From contig JAOHEU010000001.1 of assembly GCA_028097645.1 (NCBI GenBank), forward strand, positions 28,397-92,396: a stretch of DNA of 64,000 nt. Reading direction: 5' to 3'. The stretch comes from Candidatus Pelagibacter sp. Its GTDB lineage: Bacteria; Pseudomonadota; Alphaproteobacteria; Pelagibacterales; Pelagibacteraceae. Positions 58,807-64,000 of the stretch are shown in pieces. The notes beneath the pieces are model-generated. The model made no database searches. It had not been told where the DNA came from and saw only the letters and a list, made by a program, of their open reading frames with translations. Made by a program: the position numbers and the translations under genes. Numbering within the stretch: position 1 is the first letter of the stretch; each line of letters opens with the position of its first letter.

Positions 58807-59682
58807 TTATTTTTTCTTTTTTAATAAAGCTATCAAGCTTGAGCTATCCCAACGGTTACCACCCATTTCTTGTACTTTTGCATAGTAGCCATCAATAAGT
58901 TCAGTGATTGGAACTGGCGATCCATTTTTTTTAGCTTCTTCAATAACAATTGCTAAATCTTTTCTCATCCAGTCTACTGCAAAACCATAATCAAACACAT
59001 CATCAGTCATTGTTCGATATCTATTTTCCATTTGCCAAGATTGAGCTGCACCTTTTGATATAGTTTCCATTACAATATCCATATCTAATCCAGCATTAAT
59101 TCCAAAGTTAATAGCCTCTGACAATCCTTGTACAGCACCTGCAATACACATTTGGTTCATCATTTTAGTCAATTGTCCACTTCCTGATTTACCAATTAAT
59201 TTTACTTTTCTACTGTAGCAATCAATAACTGGCTCAGCTTTTTTAAATATATCTTCATCTCCACCAACCATCACTGTTAAAATTCCACCTTCAGCACCTG
59301 CTTGACCACCTGAAATAGGTGCATCTAGAAAATCAAATCTTTTATCTTTTGCAGCTTTATATAGCTCCCTAGAAATTTCTGCTGACACTGTAGAGTTGTC
59401 AATGTAAACACAACCTTTTTTAGCTGTATTAAATAATCCATTTTCTCCAAGAGATACTTCTCTTAAATCATTGTCATTTCCAACACACGTAAAAATAAAG
59501 TCAGCTCCTTCAGCTGCTTTTGCAGGTGTATCTGCTTTTGTACCTTTATGTTCTGCAATCCATTTTTCAGCTTTAGCACCTGTTCTGTTATAAACAGTTA
59601 CATTGTGACCAGCTTTTGATATATAACCTGCCATTGGATAACCCATGACACCAAGACCTATGAAAGCAACATTAAAAGACAT
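58807..59682 (-). CDS. Beta-hydroxyacid dehydrogenase (GarR/MmsB type)
   Basis: A 291-residue NAD(P)-dependent dehydrogenase. The N-terminal GLGVMG (9-14) is the dinucleotide motif, DAPISGGQAGAEGG (120-133) the substrate motif and K173 in GQLTKMMNQ the catalytic lysine. These define the family that includes tartronate semialdehyde reductase and 3-hydroxyisobutyrate dehydrogenase. Full length. It is coupled to the PNPOx-like gene. The motif pattern fits reduction of a small hydroxyacid such as tartronate semialdehyde; the exact substrate is not certain. Confidence 0.88.
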   Translation of the reverse strand: MSFNVAFIGLGVMGYPMAGYISKAGHNVTVYNRTGAKAEKWIAEHKGTKADTPAKAAEGADFIFTCVGNDNDLREVSLGENGLFNTAKKGCVYIDNSTVSAEISRELYKAAKDKRFDFLDAPISGGQAGAEGGILTVMVGGDEDIFKKAEPVIDCYSRKVKLIGKSGSGQLTKMMNQMCIAGAVQGLSEAINFGINAGLDMDIVMETISKGAAQSWQMENRYRTMTDDVFDYGFAVDWMRKDLAIVIEEAKKNGSPVPITELIDGYYAKVQEMGGNRWDSSSLIALLKKKK

Positions 59683-59696
59683 AATTTTTATTTCCT

Positions 59697-60902
59697 ATGT
59701 TTAACAGTTTGAAGTTTAAAGTAATTCTATTTGGGTTTATTTTTACATTTTTTTCTAGTTTTGGACAGAGTTATTTTTTAGGTCTTTTTAACTCTAGTAT
59801 TAGAGAGGCACTATCTATCACTCACGGACAATTTGGCTCAATTTATGCATCAGCAACTTTATGCAGTAGTCTTTTATTAATTTGGGTTGGAAAAAAAATA
59901 GATGATGTAAATATTTTTAAATTCGCTTTTTTTGTAATCATTCTTTTATCATTTGCTTGTTTTTTCTTTTCAAGAGTAACATCAGTTTTTTTATTATTCA
60001 TTGCAATTTTTTTAATGAGATTTTCAGGACAAGGAATGATGTCTCATACCGCATCAACAACTATCTCAAGGTATTTTACTAAAACTAGAGGACGAGCCTT
60101 AAGTATAAGTTGGTTTGGACTTTCATCTGCAGAATTTATTATGCCTGTTCTAATGGTTTATCTATTAACCTTTATTGATTGGCAAAATCTTTGGCTTATT
60201 TTTTCAATTTCAGTTTTAATTATTCTTCCTATTACATCATTTTTATTAATCAAAAATTTAAATTTAGACTCAAGAGAAGCTAATAATGAAAATATTAAAG
60301 AAGTTGAAATTAAACAATGGAAGAGACGTGAAGTTATAAAGGATTATAGGTTTTATATCATTAGTTCTAACATGTTGGCTATGCCATGGATTTTCACTGG
60401 CTTTGCTGTTTTTCAGTCTTTTATTCAAACTTCAAAAGGATGGGGACCTTATGTTATTGCTCAATCATTTATGTCTTATTCAGTGCTATCAGTTCTTACT
60501 CTATTTTTGTCAGGATTTTTAATTGATAAATTCACAAGTAGAAAATTATTAATCTATATGAATATTCCACTTTTATTATCTGTAATAGTTCTGTTTTTCT
60601 TTGATACGCCAGTTACTGCATTTATATTTTTAGGTTTAGTTGGAATATCTAATGGTTTTGCCAATATACTAGGATCATCTACTTGGGCAGAACTGTATGG
60701 AGTTAAATATCTAGGATCTATTAAAGCCTTAACAACAGCATTAATGGTATTTGCTACTGCTTTTGGAACTGCTTTATTTGGATATTTAATAGATATAGGT
60801 TTTACTGTTGGAGATATTGCTGTTGTATCAGGCACATATATATTCATTTCTTTAATCCTTCTTTTCTTAGTAAGAAAAAAGCTTAATCCAGTAATAATTT
60901 AG
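59697..60902 (+). CDS. MFS transporter
   Basis: A 401-residue carrier with about 12 TM segments. The loop between TM2 and TM3 has the WVGKKIDDV motif typical of the family, and a second copy-like GFLIDKFTSRK appears after TM8. It resembles monocarboxylate/oxalate-type MFS carriers. A small organic acid is a fair guess. The start lies 14 bases upstream of the divergent dehydrogenase start, so they share a promoter region and maybe a substrate. Confidence 0.85.
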   Translation: MFNSLKFKVILFGFIFTFFSSFGQSYFLGLFNSSIREALSITHGQFGSIYASATLCSSLLLIWVGKKIDDVNIFKFAFFVIILLSFACFFFSRVTSVFLLFIAIFLMRFSGQGMMSHTASTTISRYFTKTRGRALSISWFGLSSAEFIMPVLMVYLLTFIDWQNLWLIFSISVLIILPITSFLLIKNLNLDSREANNENIKEVEIKQWKRREVIKDYRFYIISSNMLAMPWIFTGFAVFQSFIQTSKGWGPYVIAQSFMSYSVLSVLTLFLSGFLIDKFTSRKLLIYMNIPLLLSVIVLFFFDTPVTAFIFLGLVGISNGFANILGSSTWAELYGVKYLGSIKALTTALMVFATAFGTALFGYLIDIGFTVGDIAVVSGTYIFISLILLFLVRKKLNPVII

Positions 60903-60909
60903 AAAACCC

Positions 60910-60936
60910 TTGCATTTTTAAGGTTCGAGGTATAAA
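60910..60936 (+). promoter_or_regulatory. Promoter of rpoZ
   Basis: TTGCAT (60910-60915) and TATAAA (60931-60936) are 15 bases apart and only nine bases separate the -10 box from the ATG at 60946. No ribosome-binding site precedes the start, so the mRNA is likely leaderless or nearly so. Confidence 0.5.
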
Positions 60937-60945
60937 TAATCGCCC

Positions 60946-61482
60946 ATGGCAAGAGTCACAGTAGAAGATTGTATCGATAAAGTAGAGAGCCCATATGAAT
61001 TAGTACTTGTTGCTAAGGAAAGAGCTACTCAATTAAATTCAGGCATTGAGCCAACTTTAGATAGAGATAACGATAAAAATACAGTTATTTCATTAAGAGA
61101 AATTGCGGAAGAAAAAATCAAAGTATCAGATTTAACTGAAAGTGCTGTTTACAAGCTTAGAAAATATGTTGAGCAAGTAGATGATGGTTCAGAAGATGAT
61201 GAAGAAATAGGTGATGATTTTGAAAATATGTATAAAGGTGAAATTTCAAAAAGTGGAACACCAATTTTGCCATCTAAGAGAGCAAGAAAAACTCCTGAAA
61301 AAATCCAAGTATCTCAAGAAGATTTAGCAGAATTATCAGAAACAGCTAAACCAGATGTAGATGTGTCAGCTGGAGAAGAAACGATGAATGAACAGGGTGA
61401 AGTTTCTTTAGATGAAGTATCAGAACAAGAAAATCAAGAAGCAGAAGCAATTACAGAAGATTCAGAAGCTTCAAACTCATAA
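60946..61482 (+). CDS. rpoZ: RNA polymerase omega subunit
   Basis: A 178-residue protein. The N-terminal 70 residues (ARVTVEDC, PYELVLVAKERATQLNSG) match omega, which binds the beta' subunit and assists polymerase assembly. The rest, about residues 75-178, is a strongly acidic, low-complexity tail longer than usual for alphaproteobacterial omega (often 120-135). The tail is likely disordered. It precedes dusA by 22 bases. Confidence 0.93.
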   Translation: MARVTVEDCIDKVESPYELVLVAKERATQLNSGIEPTLDRDNDKNTVISLREIAEEKIKVSDLTESAVYKLRKYVEQVDDGSEDDEEIGDDFENMYKGEISKSGTPILPSKRARKTPEKIQVSQEDLAELSETAKPDVDVSAGEETMNEQGEVSLDEVSEQENQEAEAITEDSEASNS

Positions 61483-61504
61483 AAAAATAATATAAAGTTT
61501 AACC

Positions 61505-62497
61505 ATGAATAGGAAAGTGTCAGTTGCTCCTATGATGGATTGCACAGATCGTCATGAGCGTTACTTTTTAAGACTGATTTCAAAAAATACACTTTTATAT
61601 ACGGAGATGGTTGTTGATGAAGCAATCAATAGAGGAGATAAAAAAAGATTACTTGAATTTAATATCAACGAAAAACCTGTTGCCCTTCAATTAGGTGGAT
61701 CTTCTCCAAAGCTTTTGGCTGAAGCTTCAAAAATTGGTGAAGATTTTGGTTATGATGAAATAAATTTAAATTTAGGTTGTCCTAGTCGAAAAGTTGAAAA
61801 AAGTAAGTTTGGAGCTTGCTTGATGAAAGAGCCAAATTTGGTTGCTGATTGTTTAAGTAAAATGCAAGCTTCAACTAATTTACCAGTAACGATAAAAACT
61901 AGAATTGGATATGACAATGTTGAGGATTATGAAAATTTTCATAATTTTATTACAGCTTTAAAGTCAACTGGAGTTAAAACTTTTATTATTCATGCAAGAA
62001 AAGCAATTTTAGGAAAATTTACCCCTAAACAAAATTTAAATATTCCTCCATTAAAATATGATTATGTTTATAAATTAAAAGAGGACTTTCCTAATGAAGA
62101 AATAATTATAAATGGAGGAATCACATCTGTAGACCAAATAAATCCTCATCTTCAAAAAACAGATGGTGTAATGATTGGTAGAGCAGCATATCATACACCT
62201 TATATGTTGGCAGATATTGAAAAAGAAATTTTTGGAAATGAAGAAGTCCCCAGTAGACAAGATGTTATTGAGCAATTAATTCCTTATGTAAAAGATGAAA
62301 TCAAAAAAGGTACAAGATTAAATCAAATAATGAGGCATACTATTGGTTTGTTTCATGGTCAAACAGGGGCAAGTTACTGGAAAAGATATTTAAGTGAAAA
62401 TATGTGTGTAAGAGATGCTGATGTTAAAAAAATTGATCACATTATGGATAAAATTAAGTACAATAATATTGATACAAGTGTAGGGCAATCTGCTTAA
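61505..62497 (+). CDS. dusA: tRNA-dihydrouridine synthase A
   Basis: A 330-residue FMN-dependent enzyme that reduces uridines in the tRNA D loop. The N-terminal VAPMMDCTDRHERYFLR, the LGCPSRKVEKSKFGACLM motif with the catalytic Cys near residue 101 (GAC) and the DusA-type HARKAILGKFTPKQN segment near residue 156 are clear. Full length. No unusual features. It probably shares a transcript with rpoZ; the TauE-like gene follows after 40 bases. Confidence 0.95.
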   Translation: MNRKVSVAPMMDCTDRHERYFLRLISKNTLLYTEMVVDEAINRGDKKRLLEFNINEKPVALQLGGSSPKLLAEASKIGEDFGYDEINLNLGCPSRKVEKSKFGACLMKEPNLVADCLSKMQASTNLPVTIKTRIGYDNVEDYENFHNFITALKSTGVKTFIIHARKAILGKFTPKQNLNIPPLKYDYVYKLKEDFPNEEIIINGGITSVDQINPHLQKTDGVMIGRAAYHTPYMLADIEKEIFGNEEVPSRQDVIEQLIPYVKDEIKKGTRLNQIMRHTIGLFHGQTGASYWKRYLSENMCVRDADVKKIDHIMDKIKYNNIDTSVGQSA

Positions 62498-62537
62498 TTC
62501 AATTTTAGCAAACGAATATAGTTATTTTATCTTATTA

Positions 62538-63323
62538 ATGGCATTAACTGCAGTGCCTGTTGGGTTTGTTGCTGGTTTATTTGGGATAGGTGGTGGTTTA
62601 ATTACCGTTCCATTCCTTTATTATATTTTTGGATCATTAGGAATTGATCAACAGTATATAATGCATTTAGCAGTTGGAACTTCTTTTTCAATAATAATTC
62701 CAACGTCAATAGTTTCAGTTTTAACCCATCATAAATTTAATGCGGTAGATTTTAACGTAGTTAAAAGCTACGGTATTTTTGTAGTTGTAGGAGTTGTTTT
62801 GGGAACAATATTTGCTGCAACTGTTAAAACAAAACCTCTAGTACTTTTCTTTTCAATTGTAATATTTATTTTAGGAATTTATTTACTTTTAATTAAAGAA
62901 AAAGAACAAAATATAATATCTGAAATGAAACTATATTTAAAAATCATACTTGGTTCAGTTGTTGGATTTATTTCAGCTATAACGGGTATAGGTGGTGCTG
63001 TGATGAATGTTCCAATTCTTAAGTTTTTTGGTTATTCAATTAATAAAGCAATTGGAAGTGCAGCAGCAATTGGTTTTCTAATTGCATTGTTTGGTGCTAC
63101 AGGTTTTTTTATTTCAGGAAGTTATTTAAAAACAAATTTACCTTTCAGTATTGGATTTTTAAATGTGCCAGCTTTTTTAATCTTTATTCCAATTACAACT
63201 TTTATGGCAAGATTGGGTGCAAGAACTGTTCACAAAATAGATAAAAATAAAATTAGTAAACTCCTTGGTATTTTCTTACTAATCGTAGCAATTAAGTTTT
63301 TTTATGAATACTTAAAATTATAA
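62538..63323 (+). CDS. TauE/SafE-family permease
   Basis: A 261-residue membrane protein with about eight TM segments and two repeats of the GxFGIGGG-type motif (FGIGGGLITVP near residue 15; TGIGGAVMNVP near residue 150). TauE/SafE proteins export sulfite, sulfoacetate or other anions. A link to the sulfonate genes of this window is possible but the gene is far from them. The frame is open upstream of the chosen ATG for 15 codons with a hydrophobic composition, without a good start, so the N terminus might be longer. Confidence 0.85.
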   Translation: MALTAVPVGFVAGLFGIGGGLITVPFLYYIFGSLGIDQQYIMHLAVGTSFSIIIPTSIVSVLTHHKFNAVDFNVVKSYGIFVVVGVVLGTIFAATVKTKPLVLFFSIVIFILGIYLLLIKEKEQNIISEMKLYLKIILGSVVGFISAITGIGGAVMNVPILKFFGYSINKAIGSAAAIGFLIALFGATGFFISGSYLKTNLPFSIGFLNVPAFLIFIPITTFMARLGARTVHKIDKNKISKLLGIFLLIVAIKFFYEYLKL

Positions 63324-63325
63324 AT

Positions 63326-63727
63326 ATGACATTCATATTAAATAGAAAATTTTTAAAGTCTTCACATCACATAACAGATCTTAAATTATGTAGTATTAGA
63401 CTTCATGATAATTCTAAATTTCCATGGGTAATTCTAATTCCTAGAATAAATAAGATTACTGATATGAGTGATTTAAATTCTAAAGATCAAATTCTTCTTA
63501 TGAAAGAAATTATTTATGTAAGCAAAATAATGAAAAAATTATTTAAAACTTCTAAGCTCAATGTAGAAAAAATTGGGAATATGGTTCCTCAGTTGCACAT
63601 ACACATTATTGCAAGAAGTAAAAAAGATAGTACATGGCCACTATCTGTATGGGTTGTAAAAGGTAAAACTTATTCAAAACTTGCTTTAAAAAACTTGATA
63701 GAAAAATTAAGGAAAGTACTAAAATAA
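63326..63727 (+). CDS. HIT-domain protein
   Basis: A 133-residue histidine-triad protein. The active loop is QLHIHII at residues 89-95, with H91 and H93; the first histidine of the triad is replaced by Q89, as I recall for a group of proteobacterial HIT proteins. The usual KFPWVILIPR segment near residue 31-40 lines the nucleotide site. Family members hydrolyse nucleoside phosphoramidates, dinucleoside polyphosphates or related compounds. It starts two bases after the TauE-like gene. Substrate unknown. Confidence 0.85.
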   Translation: MTFILNRKFLKSSHHITDLKLCSIRLHDNSKFPWVILIPRINKITDMSDLNSKDQILLMKEIIYVSKIMKKLFKTSKLNVEKIGNMVPQLHIHIIARSKKDSTWPLSVWVVKGKTYSKLALKNLIEKLRKVLK

Positions 63728-63760
63728 AAAGAGGTGATTTCAGTCTCCCTCCATCACCTC
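63721..63760 (-). terminator. Minus-strand terminator-like hairpin
   Basis: GAGGTGAT (63731-63738) pairs with ATCACCTC (63753-63760) around a 14-nt loop. On the minus strand the stem is followed by TTTTTATTTT, which fits an intrinsic terminator for a leftward transcript; on the plus strand no T run follows. There is no known leftward gene in this window, so a short RNA may end here. Confidence 0.55.
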
Positions 63761-63918
63761 AGAAAAATTAATATCCGATTCTTTGAAAAATTATAAACAC
63801 GTATAAATTGTATTTCTTAATTATACAGGGTTATTCTAATAATTAAGGAATGATAAAAACCTAAATTAGTCGCAAAGACGCTTATAAAAATAATATCAAT
63901 TGATAACGTTAGTTACAG
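63761..63918. other. Intergenic region with a possible leftward promoter
   Basis: This 158-base gap has no coding potential. On the minus strand a TATAAT box occurs near 63822-63827, about 65 bases before the hairpin, without a strong -35 box. Together they would allow a short RNA of about 90-100 nt. Also holds the leader of the next gene. Confidence 0.3.
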
Positions 63919-64000
63919 ATGAATAAGAAAATTCATAAAAATAGTTCAAAATTAAAAAATTTCTTAAATATTAAAGAGCTGGTTCAAAAAACAAATATAC
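63919..64000 (+). CDS. Unidentified protein, 5' end only
   Basis: An ATG at 63919 opens a frame of 27 visible residues, Lys- and Asn-rich, running off the window edge. Too short to identify. The preceding TTGATAACG and AAGTTACAG-like leader shows no strong ribosome-binding site. Confidence 0.5.
   Translation, partial: MNKKIHKNSSKLKNFLNIKELVQKTNI

Noticed and set aside
62490..62537. Longer N terminus for the TauE-like protein
   Set aside because: The frame is open and hydrophobic but has no usable start codon before it meets the dusA end; ATG 62538 was kept.

Overview
The window looks like a stretch of a SAR11-type marine alphaproteobacterial chromosome (Candidatus Pelagibacter or a close relative). 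The reasons are the very low GC content, extremely short or overlapping intergenic spaces, the near absence of mobile DNA, the heavy investment in ABC, TRAP-like and tripartite uptake systems, and the gene types present (glycine betaine, taurine and methylated-amine use, BASS and DMT carriers, Bug/Tct system). The assignment rests on recognition of gene content, not on a database search. No insertion sequence, phage, CRISPR array or rRNA was seen, and no gene-free stretch exceeds 300 bases.

Layout. 1-5600: the end of a glycine betaine ABC operon (proX-proV-proW), a LysE exporter, a tiny zinc-ribbon protein, an alpha/beta hydrolase. 4931-14100: an unusual catabolic cluster with a complete carbohydrate-type ABC transporter, a MetE-core methyltransferase, a bicupin, two double-domain SnoaL-like proteins and a HAD-fold protein that lacks its catalytic aspartates. 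14097-17714: a histidinol-dehydrogenase-family enzyme resembling sulfopropanediol dehydrogenase, a Pta/Ptb acyltransferase and an epoxide-hydrolase-like protein. 17704-23014: an Fbp/Afu-type ABC transporter whose binding protein looks more like a sugar-phosphate than an iron binder, and a BASS symporter. 23018-25608: two tandem paralogous regulators, each with two winged-helix-like segments, divergent from two tail-anchored miniproteins that share promoter sequence. 25594-35758: a taurine region: tauABC plus an Ldh_2 dehydrogenase on one strand; tpa, ald and a dimethylglycine-dehydrogenase-like enzyme on the other; then a third miniprotein.

35823-42461: tRNA-Met, then a compact polyamine and methylthioadenosine (MTA) locus: a SpeD-SpeE fusion makes spermidine and MTA; MtnP, Apt and MtnA recycle the adenine and convert the methylthioribose; a fused class II aldolase/short-chain dehydrogenase is placed to finish the route as a DHAP-shunt-like variant. 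42521-47197: a polar amino acid ABC system without its ATPase, a PhyH dioxygenase, a small lipoprotein, a DUF6165 protein and a heptosyltransferase-like enzyme. 47187-52031: an IclR regulator with an AbrB-family membrane protein, divergent from tctC-tctB-tctA, where tctB is broken by one base in a run of eight T. 52028-63727: two DMT carriers, GT4, thioredoxin-like protein, gamma-carbonic-anhydrase-like protein, ROK kinase, DUF1330, a secreted HExxH protein, a PNPOx-fold protein, a beta-hydroxyacid dehydrogenase, an MFS carrier, rpoZ, dusA, a TauE-like permease and a HIT protein; an unidentified gene begins at the right edge.

Two themes tie the window together. First, osmolyte and organosulfonate use: betaine, taurine, perhaps N-methylated taurine and dihydroxypropanesulfonate. 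Second, all six binding-protein/permease junctions carry an RNA hairpin, which would allow more binding protein than permease to be made from one operon.
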